Of a stretch of DNA of 64,000 nucleotides, positions 32,745 through 43,922 are shown piece after piece (the first letter of the stretch is position 1; every line of letters begins with the position of its first letter). The DNA is from Apoderus coryli (taxonomy: Eukaryota > Arthropoda > Insecta > Coleoptera > Attelabidae): the NCBI GenBank assembly GCA_911728435.2, contig OU452205.1, positions 15,134,260-15,198,259 of the forward strand. The letters run 5' to 3'. Under the pieces are notes generated by a model. The model made no database searches, was not told the origin of the DNA, and saw nothing but the letters and a program-made list of their open reading frames with translations. The position numbers were made by a program, and so were the translations under genes.

Positions 32745-34990
32745 TAATCAATATCTGCGAAAATAAACTATTTTATCAAACTATCTGGAAATTCTTTATT
32801 ATATTGTACATGGTCTTACAATATTTTGTGGATATTGATTGTAGCTAGTATTCTAAAATATACAAAATATAATATTTCTTTACACCATTTTATTTTCGTT
32901 GTATTTCTTTTATGCTGGTATCGACAATTTCAAACAAAAATACTTTTGGGTGTTTTAAAATAAACAGGGTTAAGTTATGGTAAAATTGTAAAAAAGCCAC
33001 AATACATACCAGATAACATCGGTTTAAACCATACAAGACGTAAGCATATTTTATAGCATAATATTGCTTTTTCAGTATAAACAAATGTGTTGAACAATAT
33101 ACCATTAGATGTCGCCCCTTTTCAATAGGTACTTTGTTACTTATGGTTTTTCTCTGGTAACATAACCATTTTGACATAAGTTGTGTTATGATGAACGACT
33201 GTCTGGTTTATATTTATTTGGATATACTATGTAGAAAATGTTATAAACAAAAGATTAGCAAGCTTTAGTTAGCGAAAGGTGAAAAGTTGCGGCCAAATAT
33301 GAAAGTGTCGGATGGGATCATAGGATTTAGAGGTCACGCCGAGTGCCGCATAATTAGATCATTATAACCAGGATCAAAATTGACTGTAAACTTTGAAAAT
33401 AGTACCCAGGAGGACAGTGTGTTACAGCGAAAACTCTGGCGGCAGTCCCACCACAACCGAGCACTCACTGATAGGCCAATGATCGAAAAAAGACCATCTG
33501 ATATAAGAAATCAACTTCAGAGTTTCATAAATTCATATGTAAGAAGAAGGCATCCTTAGTTCTATGAAGGAAATGTGGCATTAACAGGGCATACATGAGC
33601 GAACGATAGCTTATTTATTTATTCATTTACACCTCAAGCCAATCACACACAATAAAAGTCTTGCTTACAATTCAATAAAAAAATAAACAAAACCTACAAT
33701 ACATACAAAGAACACAGAACAACATTTAAATGTAAATATCATGTCACGACAAACAATATGCACAAAAAAAGAAAGGAAAAATTAGCAGTGTCAGCTTAAG
33801 AATTGAGAAATTCTGACAAACTATAATAACACTTTTTTTTATATTTCTTAGCGTTGTTGTTTCGAATAAATACTGCAAAATTAAAAAATAAACACTATGG
33901 ATTTAATTTTTAATTCCCTAAATATAAAAAAATATGGTGTAAAAAACAAAGGTTTAAAAAAGAAATAAAAATAATATAATAACACTTCTTGTCAATCATA
34001 TAATTTTTAAGAGTTCTATTAAAAATATTTTCAGATTTCGAACATTTTATTTGATCGGGTTTTTATTAAAAACGGTACAATCTGTACTTCTTCTACTAGA
34101 GTGTTACAAGGAAGTTCATCCAACACAATAATCGACTTCATTAAAAAGATTGTGTTGCTGGGTGAAATATAGATGGGTATGAGCCACAATAGATCCTCGG
34201 GTGGTCAATTTGAACGTACCTAACTCGGTAGAAGCTAATGCGTGTTTTTTAATTATTTTAAATTTATTACAGCACTCTGCTTTAAATATGCATAATTTAG
34301 GTTATGTGCTACTAAGCAGTATGCTTCATTATAAAAGAAAAGAGATTTGATGGCTTTAGGAATTAAAAAATAAATAAAAAAGAATCCCATCATTCAACTT
34401 CGCACATCAAAGAACACTTTCTACTAATACAGTACATAATTGATTCATGATTCTTTCTATTGTTAAGTTATCTCATTCCAATATTATCAGCCACTATCCA
34501 CCCAATAAAGATTTATTCTCTTTACTCTAGGGTGATAGAGTTGGAAGCAATTAAGACCGGTCTGTTCTTCTCCCCAGACAGTTTTCAATATATACAGCAA
34601 GTAGAACAATTTAAGGGAAAAACAAAGAGAGAAAATAAAATAAAAATGGAATACTGAAAGTGTACAAAATAGAGCGTTTATTATTAAGTAGCTTCGAGGA
34701 AAAAGGATATCGTGGTTGTCATACGGGAGACTTAATATACATTTTCATTTTTAAGCAAGCTAATACATTTATTCAGTTGAAACAGGTCGACTGTAAGAGA
34801 ACTTTCATTAAAATTACAATTAGAATTTAAACATTAGCTTCGCATAGCCAAAGAAATGCCGATGAAATATTTGCAACTCTTTACAGAAAAAAAACCTCAG
34901 CCTCTGTGGCTGAATGAAATACTTGAAATGATTGACATAAAAAAATAATATTAATAGTGGTCATGATAGTACTGACGTAGAACATTTAAG
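32745..34990. other. no recognised gene
   Basis: Mostly A/T-rich. At 33260-33560 composition is more balanced and a plus-strand frame stays open for about 45 codons (includes KLWRQSHHNRALTDRPMIEK), but no family is recognised. Confidence 0.35.
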
Positions 34991-35019
34991 CCAAATAAAT
35001 ATACAGTACATTATAAAAC

Positions 35020-35160
35020 TTGCAACCTAGAATATCTCGTCATCTCAAGTAAACACGATTTTCGCTAAAAACACGTCATTTTTGATGGCGCACTTCAAAA
35101 CCATTGTTGGTTGAATTTAGTATTTCATCCATGCCGACTGGCACTGTTACCTCACTCAAA
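35020..35160 (+). repeat. solo arm related to 20303-20400
   Basis: Shares CGTCATCT-AAGTA-ACACGATTTTC and the following CAAAACCA-T-TTGGTT blocks with the left arm of the mariner-like remnant at 20303. No internal element is visible. Confidence 0.5.
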
Positions 35161-35828
35161 GTGCAGATAACATCAGAATCCCTGTATCTAGAATTGGTTT
35201 ATAAGGGAACCAAATTCTTGACCTTAGAGTATACCCTGTGTTCAAAAAGTCCGTTTACGGCAAAATTATGTAAAAAGTAAGAAGTAAGACTGTGAAAAAA
35301 ATGTTTCCGACAAAGCATTTAGGAACTTTTTCGAACTATTACTGTGTGACGTTGATTGTGTTCTTCGAGGTTGAGTCCGTTTTTCAATTGGAACCTGATA
35401 TTTTTAACGACAGAAATTGAAAGGAAGAATTTTTGCAGGGTATCGAATTGATCGGCCATCTATCATCCAATTAGGATATTCAGCAATTCAATACCTCATA
35501 ATATTATGTTTATTGTGTCACTACCGTTTAATTTGCATGTTGCTTAGACAATGACGATCTTTAGTGACTGATAGGGCATAGCAGTCAACTGATTTGCTTC
35601 ATTCGTAGTTGTTGCCGGAAAACCTGATCTCGGAAGGTCTTTACCTTTACCTGTTAGATTGAAACGATTTCTTGTCTTCTTTATTAAATTCTTCGAAATT
35701 GGTTAATTTGTTTCTGAAAATACCTGTTTTGATGGAGTCTGTACATCCTCTAACGATCTTTCGTTATCACCCAACCTCTCTTCATGGGAATACTAATACT
35801 ATTAGTTGCTAAAACCAAACCTTATTCA

Positions 35829-35872
35829 GAGAGCCTGAAGAAGCTAGTAAATATATGGCGAAACGTCGCTTG
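35829..35872 (+). ncRNA. hammerhead-ribozyme-like motif (type I)
   Basis: Helix I AGAGC/GCTT-type pairing (AGC with GCT plus a G-T), core CTGAAGA, one extra A, a weak helix II (GCTA/TGGC), GAAA, helix III palindrome ACGT and then C as the cleavage base (C35867). The CTGAAGA...GCGAAACGTC spelling is the form closest to the known consensus in this window. About 650 bases upstream are non-coding and unrecognised. Confidence 0.5.
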
Positions 35873-36059
35873 CATGAATAAAAGCTATTAGCATTTTTCA
35901 GTCCTTATTCCCTAAGAATCCACCACTATTTGCTAAAAAACTTTTACCGATAAGTAACAAAATAAGTATTACAGTTATTTGTTTTTGTGTAGACAACGGA
36001 GAGTGAATTGAATATGAAATAAATACAACCAATTAGACTTTATTGCTGAAGAGAAATGA

Positions 36060-36571
36060 ACTATAATAATAATAATAAATGATTTATTGTGAAAATGCAA
36101 AAAAAATACCAAAGGTTAGAGATTAATGCCACTCTTCCACTCTACATAAAAGAATATTTATTACAAAAAATAATGTACAAAGTATAGAAAAAAAAAAGAG
36201 AAAATGTTACAATTAAAAAAAATCCATCCAATTAACAAAACATTGAGCCTATGGGTAAATTCTAAGTTTCACTTCTATCTGAAATAAGTTTACAGATAAG
36301 TCAATTATATCAATCACTTTATTCAACAACAGTGAGGCCATATATGAAAAAGAACCCTGAAATTTTGATGTGTAATGCTTAGGGATTGTAAATGTATTAA
36401 CCCGTATATTAATATCATGCACATTGGAACGTCTACAGAACAAACCATACAAATACTGAGACTCTCTGGCATGGTAGATTTTATGTAGTAATGAAGTGTA
36501 TAGGTACTCGAATATGGCATTCAACTTCGGTTCACTCAATCTCTCATGTGACGCAAAAGGAACTGAGCACA
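36060..36571 (-). pseudogene. LINE reverse transcriptase C-terminus with 3' tail (part 2 of a split copy)
   Basis: Minus-strand frame with EYLYTSLLHKIYHARESQYL, LFCRRSNVHDINIRVNTF and IPKHYTSKFQGSFSYMA. This is the post-RT C-terminal region of Jockey/CR1-like LINEs, ending at about 36249. A 3' tail with AATAAATCATTTATTATTATT follows, ending near 36062. Its upstream half is at 39351-39563; the two are separated by a 2.8-kb DNA element. Confidence 0.75.
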
Positions 36572-36737
36572 CACTGAACCGAAAAGGTACGTGATATTAA
36601 TAAAAAAGTGCTTCAAATCAATGAACGTCAACATTAAATTTGAGCCGATGATGGGTGACATTAATACAATGAACGTTCGTACATAAATTTGGTAGCGAAT
36701 TCTGTACGTTGAATTAATAAATAAAGAACATAAGTTT

Positions 36738-37075
36738 ATGCTCGCCGGTTATTGATCTTACGAATGATGGACATTAATTACTGGTAACTGGTAACATCGT
36801 TTTAACCTGTACGTTATAACGATGTTACCAGGTTGTTAATTTTACGAACGATGAAGATTAGTTTATGTCTCCAATACATAAAACCGATGTTAGCTGGTTA
36901 TTAATGTTACGAACGATGAACATTAATCTATGACTTTTGTACATTAAACCGATGTCTGAAGGTTATTAATGTTACGAACGAGAAACATGAATCTATGACT
37001 TTTGTACGTTAAACCAATGTTAGCTGATTATTACATTACGTACGTAATTGTGTTCGCCGGAAATTATTATTACGA
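36738..37075 (+). repeat. subterminal tandem repeats, about 65-bp unit
   Basis: Units begin near 36741, 36831, 36897, 36961 and 37026 (spacing 90, 66, 64 and 65). The shared text is GGTTATTAATGTTACGAACG, then ATGAACATTAAT, CTATGACTTTTGTAC and TTAAACCGATGT. Copies 3 and 4 are nearly the same. Confidence 0.75.
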
Positions 37076-37344
37076 AAGATCGAGATTATTGTTCTGTATT
37101 CAATCAATAATCGCGAGCATATAGGTACATGTGTATTATGTGTACTGCAAAGTGCAGTATGGTTCAAATATACTAGTACCAATGGTTAGAGAATTTAAAA
37201 GCCCAAATAAGACTCAAAATTATCTTACTGTACGTCCATTGATTTGATGCACCTGCTTTGTAAATAAATTAAATCATATTTGTACGACACTCGAAATCTA
37301 AAGGCTTTATTTTTAATTTAGTTAATATTAAATGCTAAACATGT

Positions 37345-38395
37345 CAGATTCGTCTGTCGTCTGAGGTGAAAAGGGAGGAAAAACTATATTTGGAAACTAA
37401 AGTCCGCGGAAAATCTTCTAAACAAAATTGGAAATTATTACGAGATCTAAACATTTATGCAAGGGAAAATATCACAATACCGTCTTTTATTCATGATGTT
37501 GATAATATTAATGATTTTTTGTGGCCACTTCTACCAACAATCCGGACCCAGGAACGATCAATTTTTACTTAGGTAATAAAATTAGGCCTGATATTAACTT
37601 TGAATTTACAATGGTGGATCATGGGGAGATACTTGATGCATTGCTTGGGATTAAGTCAAATGCTGTAGGCAGTGTCATGATCAGTATTGATATGCTAGTA
37701 GTAGTAGTTGTCCGTTTATAATGCCCTTTATACAGCATCTAGTTAATTACTATATAGAAACGAGGAACTTCCCAACATGTTGGAAAGAAGCCAATGTCAT
37801 TCCAATCCCAAAACTAGAACTCCATCAACATTTAAGGATCTTATAGACCGATTAATATACTCCCAGCGATCTCCAAGGTTATTGAGAGAGTGATCTGCAA
37901 TCAAATGAAAACATATCTTGATGGGCATGGATTGTTGTCGGAGGTCCAGTCTGGGTTCCGTCAGGGTCACAGTTGCTCCACGACATGACTTAAAATACTG
38001 GATGATGCATTGGGGGCGGTAGATCAGGGTCGATTGACGGCATTGCTGCTGTTGTACTACGCAAGGGGCATTTGACCGCATTGGGCATGGTTTGTTGCTG
38101 GCCATTGTGGGATACCTGGGCTTTGGGGAGTCTGCTGTGTCTCTACTCGGAACATATGTGAATGATAGAGGTCAGGTTGTCATTTTGGGAACGGCAGTGT
38201 CTGGGCCCAGGACATTGCGTAGTGCCGCAGGCCATCCAGGAATAATTGCCTTTTTTATGTATCAGGGTTTTTGTTGTTGTTATTATTATGCAGTTATCTT
38301 TAGTATTGCTAATATGTTAACCTAGGAGGCTGTGCATCGACTTCGCCTTTTCTAAGTTCTCAATAAAGTCATTTATTATATTATTATTATTAATC
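37345..38395 (+). pseudogene. Jockey-like LINE reverse transcriptase fragment
   Basis: Plus-strand order: KREEKLYLETKVRGKSSKQN (37366 on), then NNPDPGTINFYLGNKI and ALLGIKSNAVGS (pre-RT and first RT block). Next are YYIETRNFPTCWKEANVIPI, PINILPAISKVIERVICNQM and QSGFRQGHSCSTT, a worn motif A (DYARAF-like) and HGLLLAIVGYLGFGESAVSL. Several frameshifts and stops. The tail TCTCAATAAAGTCATTTATT plus (ATT)n marks the LINE 3' end; the region after motif A is mostly deleted. It is nested inside the CACTG-ended element. Confidence 0.75.
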
Positions 38396-39350
38396 AAAAT
38401 AACAAGTTTTTAAGTAAACACTGTGCGCCTTTAGAATAGACTTATGATGAACCCATAAGTACGGTTGAATTGCAGATTTTCTTCCTTTAAGGTTTATTAT
38501 ATGTTCTTCTATTTCTTGAACTGTTTTAGCACAAAATAAAAAAGATTCTTGAGAGTCTTTTATTGTGTACTTTAAATGGCTTATCTTTCCACTGGCACCT
38601 TTGGAACATAGTTTAGCGGATAGCACTAAATATCCATGAAGAGCCCATAAATTTTCTCCCCTCGTTTCGGCGGGTTTTCAACATTACAAAGGAATACCGC
38701 ACTGTGTTTTTTTTCGTTTTAAACTGACTTTAGTTTTGTACTTTACTAAATGGTACTTATATAAAAGGATTACTACTTACCTTATATTTCTACATTTGTT
38801 GTATTATTTGGGAACAAATTTTAAAAATATATTTAGGAACACACTTCACTTTTCAACTGTATACATTTAACTAAACAAAACAAAAATGACGAGTAAACAA
38901 AAAGTCTATGAGAATGTCATAATGTCAATGTTTTGAGTATTCAGTCTATGGTCCGGGTGCATTGATTTGCGCGCGTTATTCAGAATTTAATGGTTAGGTT
39001 CGTAAAATTAATGCTTAGCATCCATTGAATCAACGATGATCGTTTATTAGTTTTTATGTTCGCTGTTCATAGGTGTATGATTTACAAATTATTGTGTTAA
39101 AGGCGAAGAGCATAAATTAATAAATTTAAAACATTGAAGCAATAAATAGTGACATTATATTGATGAAAAAAAACATAAATTTTCGATGTCTTGCATTTAT
39201 TGATTAATGTTTCATCGTACATTGTTTCTATGTATGAAATTATTAATTTATGATCAAAATTCATTGTAACAGTGACCAATTCATAATATTAATGTTCAAA
39301 ATATTGATGACAACCATTCATTGGTTTTACGTACAATATTTTTTTCAGTG

Positions 39351-39600
39351 CACATATCGAATACAAGAGTTCTGTACTCTCTGCAACTTCAACCTATTGT
39401 ACTCCCACAAAAAAGAAAAATAAACAGAAGAACAATAATTAAGTTGTGGGTAAATCAGAGTTTTAATCAATTTCAGTTTATTAGACTCATCCACGAGGTG
39501 TTTCACATGATATATTAAGAGTAATTTAAAAAGGGAATTCTTGCATAAATAAAAACTCCTCATCTTGAACCATTATTATTATTAACAATTCAAACTATTT
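39351..39600 (-). pseudogene. LINE reverse transcriptase C-terminal region (part 1 of a split copy)
   Basis: Minus-strand frame with HVKHLVDESNKLKLIKTLIY and PQLNYCSSVYFSFLWEY, then RLKLQRVQNSCIRYV. This is the standard thumb/post-RT block of Jockey/CR1-like LINEs (PHLNYCSSVY...LQRVQNSCIRFV). It breaks at the CACA duplication and resumes at 36571. Confidence 0.8.
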
Positions 39601-39724
39601 TCAGTAAAAAGTACTACTGCTGTTAAATAACTAATCTACAATATTAAAAAAATCTGTCAACTTCATGAAACCTGATAGTACGGGGGCCTTCTCTACAACA
39701 CTTACAAATAATACAGTTTCTACA

Positions 39725-39960
39725 GGGTGTTTCAGAAAGACATGGCCAAAATTTGTGAGCGAATTGGGGACATCTAATCATGAAAAAAACCTAAATTGTA
39801 ATTTTTCGAAAAGTCCTTATTTACAAAGATACAGGGTGTGAAAAATGACTACCTGAGGACGATTTTTTTGAAATATTTTCAAAACGAGTAAAGATGAATT
39901 AACCAAATGTTGCATATTTATTCACCTAGTAAAATGTCGTAAACTGACATGAAATTGAAT
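39725..39960. repeat. solo mariner-like ends
   Basis: TCTACAGGGTGTTTCAGAAA at 39720 and GATACAGGGTGTGAAAAAT near 39830 in the same orientation. No opposite end or coding sequence. Confidence 0.4.
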
Positions 39961-39972
39961 AAAAAAGGATCA

Positions 39973-40405
39973 CCATAGGCGGGTAAACGGGGGGGACACT
40001 TGCCTTAATTATAACCTACCCTTTTTTCCTTGTGATTTTTATTCATTTTGTGTCAAAAATGTGATAAAATAAAGTTTTCTACATAAAAAAAGACATACTC
40101 CTTTTTGAAAATTTTGGGACAAAACTGGTCCTTAGTACAAAGCATTAATAAAATTTTAACTTTTCGTTAGCAAACTGTATTCCAATAATTTTATTAATGC
40201 TGTTTACTAAGGACCAGTTTTGTTCCAAAATTTTCAAACTCGAATTTCTCGAAAACCGTTATGTTTTTCGAGAAAAAAGAAGTATGCCTTTTTTATGTAG
40301 AAAACTTTATTTTATCACATTTTTGACACAAAATGAATAAAAATCACAAGGAAAAAAAGTTAGGTTATAATTAAGGCAAGGGTCCCCCCGTTTACCCGCC
40401 TATGG
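39973..40405. mobile_element. 433-bp foldback MITE
   Basis: Starts CCATAGGCGGGTAAACGG and ends with its complement, flanked by TCA on both sides (possible 3-bp TSD). The arms of about 190 bases are nearly perfect inverted repeats meeting at an unpaired centre of about 45 bases around 40150-40190. No coding sequence. Superfamily not determined. Confidence 0.8.
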
Positions 40406-40810
40406 TCAGCGTAGGCGCTTACTTGGTCGACTGTGTAGTGTAGCAAACGCCCAAAAATCCTGGTCGAGCGGTCGACCAGAATTCTAGACGAGAGAGGGTC
40501 GAGGAAGGAGCTAAATACCAACGGCGAAACGGCTGCATATGTTCAAGTACGGGGACTTGTATATTTTTTATTTATTAGACTATGGGTTTAGAGTTACTGC
40601 GCAAAACCCCTTCACAAACACGTTATTGACTTCGTACCTAATACAAATATATATACAGCACGCCAGCTGTGCTGCTGAAAACTAAAGGTATTGAACTGTA
40701 AATAAATTTTCTCAGTATTTCGCAATAAACTTAAAATATTTCCATGATACTTGCACTTGTTCACAAACGATTTTGCCGGCAAGATGTAAATACTCCATTA
40801 GTGCCAACAA

Positions 40811-41793
40811 AAACACAACTGTGATATACAATGATAAGGGAAAGGCATTACTAACACAGGAAGATCGACGTAATGAATGGCAACAATATATCCAACAGCT
40901 GTTTAACGATGAAACTCGCGAAATGCCAGAGAGCTTACTAGCTAATCATAGGACAGAACATGGTCCAAGTATCCTCAAATCCGAAGTTCAAAAAGCTATA
41001 CAGCAATCGAAAGCAAGAAAAACTCCCGGACCCGATGAAATACCTATTGAGTTGGTGAAGCTTCTTGAAGACGAAGGCGTATCTACTCTGACGGCATTCT
41101 TCAACCAAGTTTACCAAACCGGAAAACTGCCTGGCGACTGGCAGAAATCGATTTTCATTGCCTTACCCAAAAACTCCAAAGCAAATAGGTGTAATGACTT
41201 CCGGCTGATTAGCCTAATGAGCCACACACAAATACTCTTAAAAATACTGCTCAATAGAATATATGCTATATGTGATCGAGACATTGGAAAGGAGCAATTT
41301 GGATTTCGTGGCGGACTGGGCACACGCGAAGCCCTTTTTTGCATGAGAACATTATTGCAGAAGAGCTGCGAATTTCGAAAAAAACATCTATGTGTGCTTT
41401 ATCGATTTCGAAAAAGCATTCGATCGAGTTGACCACACAAAACTTTTTCGATGTCTAAAATCATGTAACGTAGACTATTATGACATACGTCTTTTGATAA
41501 ATCTGTACTACAATCAGACTGCTGTGGTCAGGCTAGAGGACAGCGTTACAGACGAAATACCAATAAGACGCGGTGTGAGACAGGGGTGTGTCTTGTCACC
41601 CATGTTATTCAATCTCTACTCAGAAAACATATTTCACGAGGCCTTAGATGGCAGGAGAGAGGGAGCAAAGATAGGAGGCGAAATCATAAACAACGTAAGG
41701 TATTGGACCGGACTGGGAGTAGAACAATTATTCCAAGCAGCTAAAGATAGAGAGCGCTTCAACCAGATTGTCACGAAGATAGCCCACGCCTGA
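40811..41793 (+). pseudogene. LINE reverse transcriptase, frameshifted and deleted at YADD
   Basis: Plus strand: KTPGPDEIPIELVKLLEDEG, GKLPGDWQKSIFIALPKNSK, DFRLISLMSHTQILLKILL and EQFGFRGGLGTREALF in one frame (to about 41400). A frameshift follows, then VCFIDFEKAFDRVDHTKLF (motif A) and RRGVRQGCVLSPMLFNLYSE (motif B). INNVRY comes next, where the catalytic YADD box should follow. Instead the text jumps to GLGVEQLFQAAKDRERFNQI and a stop at 41791-41793, the normal C-terminus. The polymerase active site is gone. The endonuclease is lost by 5' truncation. Confidence 0.85.
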
Positions 41794-41823
41794 GAGAGGC
41801 AAGCCACCGCAAGAAGAAGAAGA
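40811..41823 (+). mobile_element. 5'-truncated, internally deleted LINE with 11-bp TSD
   Basis: Flanked by AGTGCCAACAA (40800-40810 and 41824-41834), a clear target duplication. Ends with AAGAAGAAGAAG, a simple-repeat tail typical of some RTE/I-like LINEs. The host sequence on both sides is therefore continuous without it. Confidence 0.85.
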
Positions 41824-41834
41824 AGTGCCAACAA

Positions 41835-42760
41835 GTTGCGGGAAGTGTTATTTGCGACGTGCTTGTTATATAATGTAACAAGAATTTAAATACAATGGGA
41901 ATTTGCTTCACACTACCACGCTTTCGTTGATTGACAACTATCACTAGTGATAGGCGGCCAAATATTTTTGATATAAAATATTTTTCCAAGCTGTGTAGGA
42001 ACCTAAACTTGTAAAAATACCGAAATTTTGGCAGGTTTTTATCAGCTACAATGACTGCCTCTCAGCTCCAAGCTGAGTCACAAGTGTATGTTAAATATTT
42101 TGACTTATCAATCTAGAACATGTTGTGTTCAGGAGAGGTTACTGTCACTAAAAAAGAAACCCAGTTTCCCAGTTAAAAGAAAATTAATTTTGCGTATTTT
42201 TATTTTTTGAAAAATGAATTTATTTTTTCAACAAGAAAGCTATTTATGTTTTTCTCCTCGATAGGATATAGGAATATAAAAGACAAAATCTGCAACGATT
42301 TCCGTCTTATAAGAAGAAAATAAAAAAGGCACTATAATAAATTTGGGGAAGATAAATGCTTACTGTATACTACATAAATATAGGTACGAGAGATACGAGT
42401 AATCCTAGATGTTGTTTTCACGATATATAAATCGGAAATTTCCAATTACATATTTGCCAACAGAAGACTGTCATTATAGGACTAATACGACCATTTACAG
42501 AAATATCTTCATACATATACAGGGTGGGTCACTACGCGTCGGTTTCTTATGGCCAAACAAAATATTTTATCTTGGGTATGTGTAGGTAGGTCTACTATGA
42601 GCACCTGATTTATATTTTTTTAAATTAATCAATGTGTATGTGATTGCATTTTTTATTTTCTAAAACTAACCATTCATTAAATACTTACTTAATCATGGTA
42701 AAATGCAAAAACATTAATGTGATTTTCATCGAAAGTTTTAAAATTAAATTCAATTAAACA
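41835..42760. other. no gene; solo mariner-like end
   Basis: A/T-rich. ATACAGGGTGGGTCACTACG at 42519 is a single terminal motif without a partner. Confidence 0.4.
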
Positions 42761-42771
42761 AATAGTATGTA

Positions 42772-42914
42772 CAGGGTGGGCATGTTATTAGGGGTCTATA
42801 CCTTTTCCCATATATTACCGAGTTTAGAAAAAAAAATATATAATGTTAATACAAAAGTTTCTTAATTTTAAAGAAACTCTTTAATTAGATGGGTAATTCA
42901 AATGAGCCACCCTA
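42772..42914. repeat. 143-bp MITE-like repeat
   Basis: Opens CAGGGTGGGCATG after TA and closes GAGCCACCCTA before TA, immediately next to the outer mariner at 42917. The ends are only partly complementary. Confidence 0.4.
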
Positions 42915-43199
42915 TACAGTATGTCCACAAGAAAAGTGTTCAAGAGGAAAAACTTTTAATTTTTCATTTTATTGAAAAAGGTTACTATTGATAAAAAGTT
43001 TTGCTGGCTCTTAAAGTAAGATTGCGATATAAAAATTTAACATTTCTTATAAGGGGTGTGAAAATTGGAAAAACTTTAAATGGTACAAGAGTAAAGTGCA
43101 CTTATTTAAGAAGATAGGGAAATAAGTTACTAGGAAAAGTTGTTCAGAAGCAAAAGGCAGTTAAAATTTAAATATCCATTACTGTTAAATCTCCTACCA

Positions 43200-43440
43200 G
43201 GAGGACACTGAATTCGTCATTGTCTCCCAATCCAGTAGTCTGGGAAGCTATGGTCTACCCATTGTTTAGACAATCCGTCCGTTGCTGCATAATATGCTGG
43301 GTATCCATCTATTCGGATTACAAGAAGTGTTAACTAAGTATGGTCCTATCATTCCGTAATAAAAAATGGTGCACCATACATTTCCTTTAGCAAAGTACTG
43401 ACGCCTCTGTGGTATTCGAAATTGTGGCTTAGAGTCACTT
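43200..43440 (-). pseudogene. outer mariner transposase, C-terminal part
   Basis: Minus-strand text: RIPQRRQYFAKGNVWC, then YYGMIGPYLVN (the usual NVWCGIF-GMIGPYF block), then QWVDHSFPDYWIGRQ and CPPGRR, matching RWLDENFPDRWIGRRGPIEWPPRS. It continues the reading that stops at 45316 on the other side of the nested insertions. Stops are present. Confidence 0.65.
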
Positions 43441-43442
43441 TA

Positions 43443-43922
43443 ATATAGAATAGAAACGTCTTTATTTTTAACTCGGCGAAGGGCAGCAAAGCTGTTTTCT
43501 TAACCGAGCATGTATGTTTTACAATACATCATTATTCATAACACTAAGCATATAATAATACATTCATAACAATAAGCATACCTACAATAATACAGTAAAC
43601 TACAACTAAAGTAAACTACAACTAAAACTAAAGAGACCCACTCCCCACATAAAATTAAAATGACATAAATATGCTAGAAAATTAACCCCATTATCCACTA
43701 TTAATGAGCAATCGATCCTTTAACTTTTTTTTAAAAGAGCTGTAACTTAGGTTCAGGAACTGTTCTCCAATCTCTGAATCATTGTACACACTGGGAACCA
43801 CGTAGGAGAAGGTGCGCTTAAACAGCGTAGTACGGTGGCGAGGTATGTTAAGCAGATTACAATATCGCGTAGAACGATTATGGATTGCATATATCGAAAA
43901 GAAAGTTTTGTACGCATATATA
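43443..43922 (-). pseudogene. CR1/Jockey-like LINE 3' end inside the mariner
   Basis: Minus-strand reading from 43922: YKTFFSIYAIHNRSTRYC, LNIPRHRTTLFKRTFSYV, VPSVYNDSEIGEQFLN, then SSFKKKLKDRLLINSG and a stop at 43691. A non-coding tail of about 250 bases ends in AATAAAGACGTTTC. This is the extreme C-terminus typical of CR1/Jockey LINE ORF2. It interrupts the outer mariner and ends exactly where the inner mariner begins. Confidence 0.75.

Larger units (their letters stand above)
36572..39350. mobile_element. CACTG-ended DNA element inserted in a LINE
   Basis: Imperfect inverted ends CACTGAACCGAAAAGGTACG and CACTGAAAAAAATATTGTACG (right end read inward), flanked by the 4-bp repeat CACA (36568-36571 and 39351-39354). 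Behind the left end are tandem repeats of about 65 bases, and the right end has related ATTAATGTTC / GTACGTAA words. CACTG ends, a 4-bp TSD and subterminal repeats suggest the CACTA/Mirage/Chapaev group, but no transposase is seen. A LINE fragment sits inside. Confidence 0.6.

Noticed and set aside
32890..33177. 95-codon minus-strand frame
   Set aside because: Hydrophobic, A/T-driven composition; no start context, domain or repeat link that supports a gene.
36738..37075. CRISPR-like array
   Set aside because: Units of about 65 bases are diverged tandem repeats without unique spacers, in a eukaryotic transposon.
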